From: SYIM01 sp041182885
GTDB taxonomy: Bacteria; Pseudomonadota; Gammaproteobacteria; Burkholderiales; Burkholderiaceae_E
Assembly: GCA_049423065.1 (NCBI GenBank)
Contig: JBMSQB010000024.1
Span: forward strand, 1 to 53,785
Direction of reading: 5' to 3'
Length of the DNA: 53,785 bases
In this document: positions 15,104-23,535 of the stretch, one piece after another
Layout: every line of letters begins with the position of its first letter
Numbering within the stretch: position 1 is the stretch's first letter
Notes under the pieces: generated by a model
Told to the model about the DNA's origin: nothing
What the model saw: only the letters and a program-made list of their open reading frames with translations
Databases searched by the model: none
Position numbers and translations under genes: made by a program

Positions 15104-17101
15104 TCAGGCGGCCGTCGGAGCACCGCCAACCAGCTCGATCAGCGCCTCTTCAGAAATCACTTCGGTTCCGAGCTTTCTCGCCTTCTCGGCCTTGCTGCTC
15201 GCCGACTGCGGGTCAGCGAGTACAAGGTATGTAGTCTCGCGCGTGACCGTATCCACGAGCTTCAAGCCCACCGCTGCGAGTGGGGCTTCGTAGTCGGACT
15301 TCTTCCGTCCGCTCGGCAGTTTGCCGCTGATGCACACCGTTTTCGCGGGCTCGCGCGCGGCGTCATCACCGTGCACATCACGCTGAGGGAGCGTAACCAC
15401 CACACCGTTGGCGAGCATTTTGTCGATGACGTTGCCCATCGCATCGATACCATCCTGAATCGGCCCCCCCAGGTTGGGAACCCCCGCGCGTTCGGCGAAC
15501 TCTGCCTCCCGCAACCGCCCGGCACGCCACTGGTCGAGCGTGTCCAACTCACCGCCCGCAGCTTCGATCATGAGCTCGATCCGGCGAACACCCGCGCTCT
15601 CGATGCCCAGCGATCCGAGAAACTGTGCGAGCGACAGGGTGCGGGTGGCATCGATCGCATCGAGAATCGCCCGCGCGCGCTTGTCGCCGAGGCGAATGCC
15701 CTTCTCGTCATTGATCACCAGTTCGGCGAGCTCAGCGGCGCGAGGGCCGAGCGAGTAAAGGTCGGCAGCATCTTCGATGCCGAAGCGTTCCAGCATGGCC
15801 TCCAGCACCGAGTCGCCGATTCCCTGAATGTCGAGACTCGTGATCCAGCGATCGATCTTTCCGGTGCTCTTCTTGGGGCAGGCTGCGTTGCGGCACTCAA
15901 GGATGACGCCCTCCTCGCCCGAGGTGACCTTTCGTCGGCCAACGCCCCCCCCGCAGAAAGGGCACTGCACAGGGGTGAGGATGGGACGCCGGTCGGGCGG
16001 CCGCGCGGTCACGCGGATCACCTTCGGAATGATGTCGTTCGCCTTGATGAGCCAGACCGAGTCACCAATCGCCACATCCAACCGCGCGATTTCATCGAAG
16101 TTGGCGAGCGAGGCGCTGCTCACCGTGGTGCCACCTATATCCACCGGGCGAAGCTGAGCGGTGGGCACCAGCGAGCCGGTATGGCCGCCGCTCACAATCA
16201 CGTCTTCAAGAACCGTTTCTGCGCCCGCTGAATCGAATTTCCAGGCGACCTGCCCCTTGGGGCGTCCGGCGGTGATGCCCAGCGCCTCCTGGCGCGTGAC
16301 GTCATCGATCTTGATCACCACGCCGTCGATCCAGAAGGGCAGCGTCTCGCGGCGCGCCGCCACATCGCGATACCAGGCGATAGCGTCGTCCACGCTCCCG
16401 CACAACGCGTGCGGAATGAGGTTGAAGCCCAGCCCGGCGAGGCGGGCGAGCTTGTCCGATTCAGAGGCGAAGCGAACCGAGGCCCCCTGGTGCTGCTCAT
16501 CGATGTCAAACGCGTAAGCGGTCAGGAACTCGCACTGATGACCGTTTTTTCGGCCCATGATGCCGCTGCCCGCATTACGCGGGTTCTTGCTGCGGGTGGG
16601 GTCGACGCGGGTCCAGTCCGCCACGGTGAGAATGACTTCGAACCGCACCGCGCCGGTGAATGCAGCACCGACCCAGGCGGGCAGCCCCTGAAAGCGGATC
16701 GCATTGGCGGTAATGTCCTCCCCAATCACACCGTCGCCGCGCGAAATCGCCTGGACCAGCCGGCCTTCGCGGTAGTAGGCCGCCGCGCTTGCGCCGTCGC
16801 CCTTGAGACTCACATGGAGCGGCGGCCCGCCGCTTTTTTCCACCCAGGCGCGAAACTCGGCTTCGGAATTCACCTTGTTCTGGCTGCCCATGGGCATCGC
16901 GTGCCGGGCCTTGGTGAGGATGCTGTCAGCCGGCACCGGCGAACCCACCATGGCGAGCAAAGGATCATCACCGGCCAGCATGCGCAGTTCGTCTTCCAGC
17001 GAGTCGTACTCGGCATCGGACATGATTGGCTCGGGACCAAAGTAGTAGGCGTGTTTGGCCTTCAGGATCAGATCGCGGAGTTGGTCGATTCGGGCGGGCA
17101 T
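15104..17101 (-). CDS. ligA: NAD+-dependent DNA ligase, divergent LigA type
   Basis: 665 aa with the full LigA order: domain Ia (YYFGPEPIMSDAEYDSLEDE), adenylation domain with KGDG at 100-103 carrying the AMP-accepting Lys, GVVIKID and QVAWKF, OB fold, a four-Cys zinc finger (CPFCGG...CRNAAC), helix-hairpin-helix repeats and a C-terminal BRCT domain. Several signature segments are unlike ordinary proteobacterial LigA: PMGSQNKVNS for the usual LSLDNAF, KGDGAS for KIDGLA, and NPRNAGSGIMGRKNG for NPRNAAAGSLRQ. It may be a second, accessory ligase. ATG at 17101; a GTG at 17125 is possible, and neither has a clear ribosome binding site. Confidence 0.87.
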   Translation of the reverse strand: MPARIDQLRDLILKAKHAYYFGPEPIMSDAEYDSLEDELRMLAGDDPLLAMVGSPVPADSILTKARHAMPMGSQNKVNSEAEFRAWVEKSGGPPLHVSLKGDGASAAAYYREGRLVQAISRGDGVIGEDITANAIRFQGLPAWVGAAFTGAVRFEVILTVADWTRVDPTRSKNPRNAGSGIMGRKNGHQCEFLTAYAFDIDEQHQGASVRFASESDKLARLAGLGFNLIPHALCGSVDDAIAWYRDVAARRETLPFWIDGVVIKIDDVTRQEALGITAGRPKGQVAWKFDSAGAETVLEDVIVSGGHTGSLVPTAQLRPVDIGGTTVSSASLANFDEIARLDVAIGDSVWLIKANDIIPKVIRVTARPPDRRPILTPVQCPFCGGGVGRRKVTSGEEGVILECRNAACPKKSTGKIDRWITSLDIQGIGDSVLEAMLERFGIEDAADLYSLGPRAAELAELVINDEKGIRLGDKRARAILDAIDATRTLSLAQFLGSLGIESAGVRRIELMIEAAGGELDTLDQWRAGRLREAEFAERAGVPNLGGPIQDGIDAMGNVIDKMLANGVVVTLPQRDVHGDDAAREPAKTVCISGKLPSGRKKSDYEAPLAAVGLKLVDTVTRETTYLVLADPQSASSKAEKARKLGTEVISEEALIELVGGAPTAA

Positions 17102-17183
17102 GGCAACCACGGCTGAAATGAGCACGCCACTTTAGCAGTGAGGCCGCTGTCGGCAATAATGCCGACCAAGGAGACCAACAGCC

Positions 17184-17963
17184 ATGAATGCACCCGCCCG
17201 CACCGCGACCACCGACTCTTCAGCATTTCCCGATCGCGAACGCCTGCGCGAAGCGCGAATCGATCTGACCGCGGCGCTCCGCTGGGCAGCACGGTTGGGG
17301 TTCAATGAGGGCGTCTGCAATCATTTCAGCCTTGAACTCGCGCCCGATCGCTATCTGATCAATCCGCAGGGCATGCACTGGTCGGAAGTCACTGCGGGCG
17401 ACATGCTGCTGATCGATGGCAGCGGTCGCGTGCTGGAGGGTCGCCATGCGCTCGAGCCCACCGCTTTTTTCATTCACAGCTGGATTCACCGCACCAGTCC
17501 GCGAGCCAAGGCGGTGCTGCATACCCACATGCCACATGCCACGGCGCTTACGCTGGTGGAGGGTGGTCGGCTTGCCTGGTGCAACCAGAACACGCTGCGC
17601 TTCTGGGGGCGCGTGGGCTACGACGATCACTACAACGGCGTGGCACTCGACGATGCCGAGGGAGCACGTATCGCCTCGCAGCTGAAAGATAACGACGTGC
17701 TGTTCATGGCAAGCCACGGCGTCACTGTGGTGGGAGCGAGCCTGGCCTGGGCGTTCGATGATCTCTACTACCTCGAGCGTGCCTGCATGCACCAGATGCT
17801 CGCCACCCAGATGGCGGCCGGCAAACCGCTGCGGCAGGTACCCGAAGACCTGTGCGCCAGGGTGGGCGCGCAGATTGCGGGCGAGCGTCAGCAGTCGGAC
17901 CTGTTTTTTGCCTCGATCAAACGGACCCTCGATCGAGAGTCGCCGGGTTGGGCAACGATCTGA
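17184..17963 (+). CDS. Class II aldolase/adducin family protein
   Basis: 259 aa. Matches the fuculose-aldolase-like zinc family: HFSLEL, INPQGMHWSEV, Glu91 and HTHMPH (His113, His115), and ASHGVTVVG with the third zinc His near 176. Such proteins cleave or epimerise sugar phosphates, or decarboxylate related acids. The strong AAGGAG before the ATG at 17184 decides the start. Divergent from the ligase gene, with no adjacent kinase or isomerase to reveal the substrate. Confidence 0.88.
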   Translation: MNAPARTATTDSSAFPDRERLREARIDLTAALRWAARLGFNEGVCNHFSLELAPDRYLINPQGMHWSEVTAGDMLLIDGSGRVLEGRHALEPTAFFIHSWIHRTSPRAKAVLHTHMPHATALTLVEGGRLAWCNQNTLRFWGRVGYDDHYNGVALDDAEGARIASQLKDNDVLFMASHGVTVVGASLAWAFDDLYYLERACMHQMLATQMAAGKPLRQVPEDLCARVGAQIAGERQQSDLFFASIKRTLDRESPGWATI

Positions 17964-17996
17964 GGGCTCAGAAGAACCAGAGCTTGGGCGCTGGGC

Positions 17997-18431
17997 TCAG
18001 CGCCTGATGCCGCGGCTGGCGGGAATCTTCAAGAGCCTCGCCGCTGCAAGAAGCCGCTCATCGAGCGTGTAAAACATTTCCGTCGCGCGATTCGCGGCGA
18101 TTGCAAGGTGTAGCGCGTCGCCTGCGCGGAGCTTGGTATTGAATTGTCGGATGAACGTTGCGGCCAGATCAAAATCGGACACCCTCGGTGCTTCGATGAC
18201 AAAGCAGTCTTTAATGACCCGATCAAACTGGGCAATCACTTCCAGGGCATCGGCGTCTTTCAGACCACCCATACGGACTTCCCGCGCGATCAGGCTGTAA
18301 AACTCTGTCCGGGTCCAGTGGCTGACGCAAAGATCGCCAGGCGTCTGGCGAACGACCCACGCTTCAACTTTTCTGCTGAGCGCCTCCTCGAGAAACAGCG
18401 GAGCGATGAAGCTGACGTCGCAATAACGCAT
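17997..18431 (-). CDS. vapC: PIN-domain ribonuclease toxin, VapC family
   Basis: 144 aa with the four acidic PIN positions: Asp5 (MRYCDVSF), Glu43 (TRTEFYS), Asp105 (RAGDALHLA) and Asp124 (TLDERLL). VapC toxins cut tRNA or rRNA. The ATG overlaps the antitoxin stop by one base (TGATG), the normal arrangement for coupled antitoxin-toxin expression. Confidence 0.88.
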   Translation of the reverse strand: MRYCDVSFIAPLFLEEALSRKVEAWVVRQTPGDLCVSHWTRTEFYSLIAREVRMGGLKDADALEVIAQFDRVIKDCFVIEAPRVSDFDLAATFIRQFNTKLRAGDALHLAIAANRATEMFYTLDERLLAAARLLKIPASRGIRR

Positions 18432-18664
18432 CAGCGCCCTTCATCGCGAAGATCGCGAACCAGCTCGGCGCTGGGCTTTCGCCAGGCCGGCAACCGCCTT
18501 CGAAAATCGACGAGTGACCGGAACGGCTTCTTTGGCGACTCGACAGCACTCAGCTTGGCGATGGGGATCCCCCGGCGGGTGATGACAACTTCTTCCCCCG
18601 TTTCAACTTCTTCAAGGAGCTGGCTGAGATGAGTCTTGGCTTGGGCCAGTGTAACGGTTCCCAT
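18431..18664 (-). CDS. Phd/YefM-family antitoxin
   Basis: 77 aa. The N-terminal Phd fold is clear: VTLAQAKTHLSQLLEEVETGEEVVITRRGIPIAKL. The basic C-terminal half should wrap the PIN toxin encoded next. It probably represses its own operon by binding the 12-bp repeats just upstream. Confidence 0.88.
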   Translation of the reverse strand: MGTVTLAQAKTHLSQLLEEVETGEEVVITRRGIPIAKLSAVESPKKPFRSLVDFRRRLPAWRKPSAELVRDLRDEGR

Positions 18665-18675
18665 GGCAACCCCGT

Positions 18676-18723
18676 TTAGTCATCGCGTTGGTCATCGACT
18701 TGGTCATCGAGTTGGTCATTTGA
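18676..18723 (-). repeat. Four 12-bp tandem repeats upstream of the PIN/Phd toxin-antitoxin operon
   Basis: Units TTAGTCATCGCG, TTGGTCATCGAC, TTGGTCATCGAG and TTGGTCATTTGA follow each other with no gap, 12-59 bp upstream of the antitoxin start. Two units are identical but for the last base; the outer two are degenerate. The position fits an operator for cooperative binding of antitoxin dimers. A period of 12 bp is a little more than one helical turn. Confidence 0.65.
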
Positions 18724-18770
18724 TCGATTGAAGTATAGGACATCTTCCCGGTGGGCAACGACCTGACCGC

Positions 18771-19658
18771 TCAGAACCCGAGCCTGGGCAGCGCCAATCC
18801 CTGAACGCCAGGTTCGAAGGCGAGCAGGCGCCCGGCCCACGCCTCGCGGGCCCGCGCCGCGTCATCGAGCATGAAGGTCATGGAGGTGACATAGAGCGTG
18901 CGCAGATCGGGGCCGCCAAATGCCACGCTGGTGGGGCGACTCACGGGAAGCGACACCTCGCGCTCGATCCGACCCTGCGGATCGATGCGCACGAGCTGCG
19001 AGGCGCCGAGTTCCGCCACCCAGAGCATGCCCTCTGCATCGATCGTGCAGCCGTCGGGGTGGCCGCGGCGCCCCACAAAGCTGATCAGGAGCCGCCGGTT
19101 GGCAACCTCGCCCGTGGCCGCGTCATAGTCCCAGGCGTAGATATGCCCTTCGGGATGGGTATCGGTGTGATACATGGTGCGGCCATCGGGGCTGAATGCG
19201 ATGCCGTTTGAGACCTGAAAGCCGCGGTCGATGGTGGCTGCGATCAGGCTGCCATCGATCCGATACAGCTCGCCGAGCGGTTGTTTGAGCGTGCGTTCAT
19301 AGGAACCTATCCAGAGTCGGCCGGCAGGGTCGACCGCGCTGTCGTTCAGGCGTTGAATCGAGAAGTCAATGCCCCAGAGCGGCAACCACCGAAGCTGATC
19401 GGGCGAGGGATCGGCAACGGCCAGACCACGCTGAAAATGGATCAGCAGGCTGCCGTCGGCGCGCTCGCGCACGCCGGAAGCGCGCTGCGGCAACTTCCAG
19501 GTGGTGGTGAGCCCGCTTTGCGGGGTGTAGCGATGGAGCGTCTTGGGCTCAAGGCCCACATCCACCCAGTACAGGGCCTGCTCGCGGGCGACCCACAGCG
19601 GGCCCTCGCCAATGGACGTGACATGGTCGGTGACGCAGCGGATATCGGCGGTAGTCAT
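18771..19658 (-). CDS. SMP-30/gluconolactonase-like protein
   Basis: 295 aa beta-propeller of the SMP-30/LRE family: Glu18 in GEGPLWV, LNDSAVDPAGRLWIGS, VSNGIAFSPDGRTMYHTDT and GHPDGCTID supply the Glu/Asn/Asn/Asp metal site of lactonases. It probably hydrolyses a sugar lactone. Its ATG at 19658 is 113 bp from the divergent Bug receptor, which may import the substrate or its parent acid. Confidence 0.88.
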   Translation of the reverse strand: MTTADIRCVTDHVTSIGEGPLWVAREQALYWVDVGLEPKTLHRYTPQSGLTTTWKLPQRASGVRERADGSLLIHFQRGLAVADPSPDQLRWLPLWGIDFSIQRLNDSAVDPAGRLWIGSYERTLKQPLGELYRIDGSLIAATIDRGFQVSNGIAFSPDGRTMYHTDTHPEGHIYAWDYDAATGEVANRRLLISFVGRRGHPDGCTIDAEGMLWVAELGASQLVRIDPQGRIEREVSLPVSRPTSVAFGGPDLRTLYVTSMTFMLDDAARAREAWAGRLLAFEPGVQGLALPRLGF

Positions 19659-19771
19659 TGCGGCTTTCCAGGAATTCCCGGTCTTGCAACCAGGGAGGGT
19701 TTGGCGCGGGTCGCGAACTCAAGTACATTTTCGCCGCCCTCCCCTTATCACCTTCAAACTGGAGTCAATCC

Positions 19772-20752
19772 ATGGAACTCCTTCGCCGCACAGCGCTTGT
19801 CGCCACGCTTGCCACGCTTGGCTTCGCCAGCGCCTCGACAGTCGCCCAAACCGCCTATCCCACCCGTCCGGTCAAGCTGCAGGTGCCGTTTGCTCCCGGT
19901 GGCACCACCGACATCATTGCGCGCGTCATTGCCGAGCCACTCGGCAAAGTGCTCGGCCAACCCGTGGTGATCGAGAACAAGGCGGGCGGCGGCGGCGTGG
20001 TTGGCGCTACCGAAACCGTCCGCGCCACGCCGGATGGCTACTCGCTCGGCATGGCCACGGTGTCGACCACCGCCGCCAACCCCGCGATCAACCCGAAGAT
20101 CCCCTACAACCCGGTCACCGACTTCACGCCCATCATCAACATTGCGGCAACGCCCAACCTGATCGCGGTGCACCCCAGCTTCCCGGCGCGTGACTACAAG
20201 GCGTTCATCGACGAACTGAAATCCAGGCCGGGGAAGTATTCCTACGCCTCGTCGGGCACAGGTGGCATCGGTCATCTGCAGACCGAACTTTTCAAGAGCC
20301 TGGCGGGCGTGTTCATGACCCACATCCCCTATCGCGGCGCAGGCCCGGCACTGAACGACACCGTAGCCGGACAGGTGCCGCTCATTTTCGACAACATTCC
20401 CTCGGCGCTACCGTTTGTGCAGGCCAACCGGCTGGTACCGGTCGTGGTGGCCGCGCCCCAGCGGCTGGCGGTGCTGCCCAATGTCCCCACCTTCAAGGAG
20501 GTGGGCCTGGAGCCGGTGAACCGGATGGCCTACTACGGCATTCTGGCCCCCAAGGGTCTGCCAGCCGAGATCGTCGAGCGGATCAACGCCGCCACCCGCA
20601 AGGCGCTGGAAGATCCGGCGGTTCGCAAGCGCATCGAGGACACGGGATCGCTCGTGATTGGCAACAGCCCGGCTGAATTCGCCGCGCAGATCAAGGCCGA
20701 GTTCGAGGTCTACCGCCAGGTGGTTGCGCAGCAGAAACTTTCGCTCGAGTAA
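19772..20752 (+). CDS. Bug-family tripartite tricarboxylate-type periplasmic receptor
   Basis: 326 aa. Signal peptide ends about residue 26 (STVAQT), then the Bug pattern YPTRPVKLQVPFAPGGTTDIIAR, VIENKAGGGGVVG, and IPYRGAGPALNDTVAGQVPL. Bug receptors bind small carboxylates or amides and are greatly expanded in Burkholderiales; many, like this one, have no membrane partners beside them. ATG at 19772 follows CTGGAG. Ends 2 bp before the convergent fusion gene. Confidence 0.92.
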   Translation: MELLRRTALVATLATLGFASASTVAQTAYPTRPVKLQVPFAPGGTTDIIARVIAEPLGKVLGQPVVIENKAGGGGVVGATETVRATPDGYSLGMATVSTTAANPAINPKIPYNPVTDFTPIINIAATPNLIAVHPSFPARDYKAFIDELKSRPGKYSYASSGTGGIGHLQTELFKSLAGVFMTHIPYRGAGPALNDTVAGQVPLIFDNIPSALPFVQANRLVPVVVAAPQRLAVLPNVPTFKEVGLEPVNRMAYYGILAPKGLPAEIVERINAATRKALEDPAVRKRIEDTGSLVIGNSPAEFAAQIKAEFEVYRQVVAQQKLSLE

Positions 20753-20754
20753 GG

Positions 20755-22221
20755 CTAGCCGCTTCTGACCGGGTCCCGGCCCCAGCGACGCCTGAGGGCC
20801 AGGTATTCCTCCTGAAGGGGGCCGCTGCTCAGCGCCGGCTGCCAGCCGGTGAGCGTGAAGAAGTCTTCAAGCCGGTAGGGTCCCAGGTCGGTTCGCCTGA
20901 GCGTTGCATGTCGCAGCGCGAGCACCACCCGCGCAATGCCGGCGTTCCTCAGCGCCCCCGCGCACATCGGGCACGGCTCCATCGTGCAATAGAGCGTTGC
21001 CCCCTGCGTGCTTCCGACACCATGAATGGCTTCCGCACGTCGAATGGCGTCGGTCTCGGCATGCACCGTGGTGTCGCATTGCGAGACCTGCCGGTTCTGG
21101 CCGGTTGAGAGCAACTGGCCGTCGCGCACCAGCACAGCGCCGGTTGGCCAGTCGCCGCGGTCGAATGCTTCCCGAGACTGGGCAAGCGCGAGTTGCATCC
21201 AGTGCAGGTCGGTGTTCTCGCCGCCATGCTGCGGCGGCATCACCTCGCCAACCGCCTGCGCCGCGCTGCCTGCCAACGCCGCACCGGCTGACAGCGATTG
21301 CTCGCGCGCCGCGCCCATCCCGGCCACCCGCTCAAGCATCAACTGGCCCAGCACGCCATAGGGGCTCGCAAGCGTCTCGAGAATTTCAAAGTGGTTGCAG
21401 CCTTCCACAACACACCGTGTCACCGTGCGCCCAGCCGCCTCGGCGGCCGCCGCGTAGTCGCCAGCCTGCCGCTGAAATTCTGGACTCTCGAGCGAACCAC
21501 AGGCCACCGCAAGCGGTGTGGTGAGGGTCGCCACATGCCGAATGGGGCTGAGCGCATGCACCTGATCATCCGACAGGCGCACGTAGTTGCTCCGGGCCGA
21601 CAGACGCACCGGTTGCAGGTCGTAGATGCCGCTGCACACGGTAAGGCTCGCCACCGGTGAATGTGCACGCAGCGAAAACGCCGACGCCCAGTTCGTATGC
21701 AAGGCCGCTGCGCTCAGATGCCCGCCCGATGAATGCCCGAACAGATGGATGCGCGCCGGATCGATCCCGAGCACGTCGGCGTTGGCCGACACCCAGGCAA
21801 TCGCGCGACGGATCTGATCGGTCATGCGGCCAAGGTCGCCATCGAGTTCAGTGACCGGCGCAAAGTCGGGGATCAGCACCGCGCAGCCGTGGGTGATGAA
21901 TGGGTCGGCGACAAACGCATAGTTCCGTGCCAACCCGCCACGCCAGGCGCCGCCGTGGATGAAGAGCAACGCAGGCACGGGCTTCGCCGAAGCGCCGTGA
22001 GACTGGGGCCTGAAGCAGTCGAGCGCCTCCGCTTCGGACGGTCCGTAGCGATGCCGCGAGGGCGCACCAAGCCGGCCACGCGTGCGCTCACTCGCCAGTT
22101 CGTAGCGCTTGAGCACCTGCTGCATGTTGGGAGCGTGCTGAGCCTGGTCGTAGGCTCGGTCAAGTGCCGCCTGATCGAGGTCGAGCCAGACCTTGGGTGC
22201 CGCGGATGCGTCAACCGCCAT
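20755..22221 (-). CDS. Fusion of alpha/beta hydrolase and nucleoside/guanine-type deaminase
   Basis: 488 aa in one uninterrupted frame. Residues 1-300 form an alpha/beta hydrolase close to arylformamidases: oxyanion HGGAW (89-93), nucleophile Ser164 in GHSSGGH, and His277 in CNHFE. After a linker of about 35 residues rich in Ala, residues 335-488 form a zinc deaminase: HAE (387-389), PCPMC (416-420) and a WPTGAVLV start. ATG at 22221 overlaps the dehydrogenase stop by 11 bp. It ends an operon with a ring-hydroxylating dioxygenase, so the two activities may open and deaminate a nitrogenous ring product. Substrate unknown. Confidence 0.85.
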   Translation of the reverse strand: MAVDASAAPKVWLDLDQAALDRAYDQAQHAPNMQQVLKRYELASERTRGRLGAPSRHRYGPSEAEALDCFRPQSHGASAKPVPALLFIHGGAWRGGLARNYAFVADPFITHGCAVLIPDFAPVTELDGDLGRMTDQIRRAIAWVSANADVLGIDPARIHLFGHSSGGHLSAAALHTNWASAFSLRAHSPVASLTVCSGIYDLQPVRLSARSNYVRLSDDQVHALSPIRHVATLTTPLAVACGSLESPEFQRQAGDYAAAAEAAGRTVTRCVVEGCNHFEILETLASPYGVLGQLMLERVAGMGAAREQSLSAGAALAGSAAQAVGEVMPPQHGGENTDLHWMQLALAQSREAFDRGDWPTGAVLVRDGQLLSTGQNRQVSQCDTTVHAETDAIRRAEAIHGVGSTQGATLYCTMEPCPMCAGALRNAGIARVVLALRHATLRRTDLGPYRLEDFFTLTGWQPALSSGPLQEEYLALRRRWGRDPVRSG

Positions 22222-22993
22222 GTGTGAGCCCCCCATCGATTGCAAGTTCCTGACCGGTGATGAAACGCGCCGCCTCCGAACAGAGAAACGCAACCGCATT
22301 GGCGATCGCGTCGCAGTCGAGGGGCTCGGCGATGCACTGCATGTTGAGAATCATCTGTTTGTAGGAATCGGGTAACCGGCTGGATTGCAGACCGTGCAGC
22401 ACGACCCCTGGCAACACGGTGTTGACGGTCACTCCGAACGCGCCCAGTTCCCGGGCGAGCGAGCGGCTCATGCCGGCCAGCGATGCTTTGCTGGTGACAT
22501 AGTGAAGAAAATGGGGCCGACCCATGCGGTAGGTGCCCGAGGACACGTTCACGATCCGACCCCAACGTCCCGCCTTCATGTCGGGCGACACCGCCCGGAT
22601 GCAGTGAAAGCTGCCAGTGATGTTGGTGTGGATCACCCGATCCCATTCCTCGAAGGGAATCTGGTCGAAGTCCTGATAGCCCAGCGCAGAAAAGAGCGCG
22701 GCATTGTTGACGAGCATGTCGATTCGACCGAACCGCTCGCGGCCCTGTGCCACGCACGCCTCAACCGACGCGCGATCGGCAATGTCGAGCGCGCAACCGA
22801 GCGCCTGGCCGCCGGCCGCCTCGATATCGCGCGCTGTTTGCTCAGCCTCATCGGCCAGCAGGTCGCCGATCACGACCCGCACGCCTGCAGACGCCAGCCT
22901 GAGCGCGCAGGCCCGGCCGATGTTGCGCGCACCGCCCGTCACAAGCGCAGTACGGCCGGTCACGCCTGGAAAATCAGATGAGGAGGAAGTCAT
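22211..22993 (-). CDS. Short-chain dehydrogenase/reductase
   Basis: 260 aa classical SDR: TGGARNIGRA for NAD(P) binding, NNAA at 96-99, Ser151/Ser152, Tyr165 and Lys169 (YVTSK). In a ring-hydroxylation operon its natural role would be to dehydrogenate a cis-dihydrodiol to the catechol, but a general alcohol oxidation is equally possible. ATG at 22993 lies 23 bp beyond the dioxygenase beta gene; the open frame runs further upstream inside that gene. Confidence 0.88.
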   Translation of the reverse strand: MTSSSSDFPGVTGRTALVTGGARNIGRACALRLASAGVRVVIGDLLADEAEQTARDIEAAGGQALGCALDIADRASVEACVAQGRERFGRIDMLVNNAALFSALGYQDFDQIPFEEWDRVIHTNITGSFHCIRAVSPDMKAGRWGRIVNVSSGTYRMGRPHFLHYVTSKASLAGMSRSLARELGAFGVTVNTVLPGVVLHGLQSSRLPDSYKQMILNMQCIAEPLDCDAIANAVAFLCSEAARFITGQELAIDGGLTHGG

Positions 22994-23016
22994 GGAACGG
23001 TCGGGCGCGCCTGCGC

Positions 23017-23535
23017 TCAGAGAAGAAAGGCAATGCCGGGCAGCTCCGCCTCGGAGTTGATGAGATTGACGCGCTTGGACGCAATGCGCAGCTGCCCATT
23101 GACCCATCGCAGGCGGTGCTCGACCAGGGCGGCCCAGGTACGCTGGACTTCAAGGCGATACTCAAACAGGGCGAGCGTGGAGGCAATCTGCAGCTCACCC
23201 GAGCCTTCGGAAAGCATCTGTACGTTGCCCACCTGATGCACGGTTCGTGCGAGCGGACGGCGGGCATGCGCGCGCGGATGGGCGATCTGGCGGACGCGCA
23301 GTTCAAGCAGCGTTCGGTCGTCGTGAATGATCGAAGACGTATTGACCGGATCGGTCTGGGCGGCTTCGAGTGGCACCCAGTAGGTGGCGTCATCGGTAAA
23401 GAGCGCGAGCCAATCTTCGAACTGGTGGGTGTCGAGCAGGCGCGCTTCCTGAAAGAGGAATTGGCGGACCTCTTCCAGCCGAGCCAGGCGCGAAGAACCG
23501 AAGTCGGCAGGTGGCGAAGCAGAAGGTTGCGTCAT
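23017..23535 (-). CDS. Aromatic ring-hydroxylating dioxygenase beta subunit
   Basis: 172 aa with the small-subunit pattern: EVRQFLFQEARLLDTHQFEDWLALFTDDATYWVP, then RTVHQVGNV and FEYRLEVQRTWAALVEHRLR. This cone-shaped subunit stabilises the alpha trimer. Its ATG at 23535 overlaps the alpha stop by 4 bp (ATGA), so expression is coupled. Confidence 0.9.
   Translation of the reverse strand: MTQPSASPPADFGSSRLARLEEVRQFLFQEARLLDTHQFEDWLALFTDDATYWVPLEAAQTDPVNTSSIIHDDRTLLELRVRQIAHPRAHARRPLARTVHQVGNVQMLSEGSGELQIASTLALFEYRLEVQRTWAALVEHRLRWVNGQLRIASKRVNLINSEAELPGIAFLL

Noticed and set aside
13648..18664. Genomic island or prophage around the ligase and the two toxin-antitoxin pairs
   Set aside because: No integrase, transposase, attachment repeats or tRNA gene were found; only local drops in GC at the toxin-antitoxin promoters.
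18676..18723. Possible CRISPR-like array
   Set aside because: Units are 12 bp and contiguous without spacers, so this is an operator-type tandem repeat, not a CRISPR.
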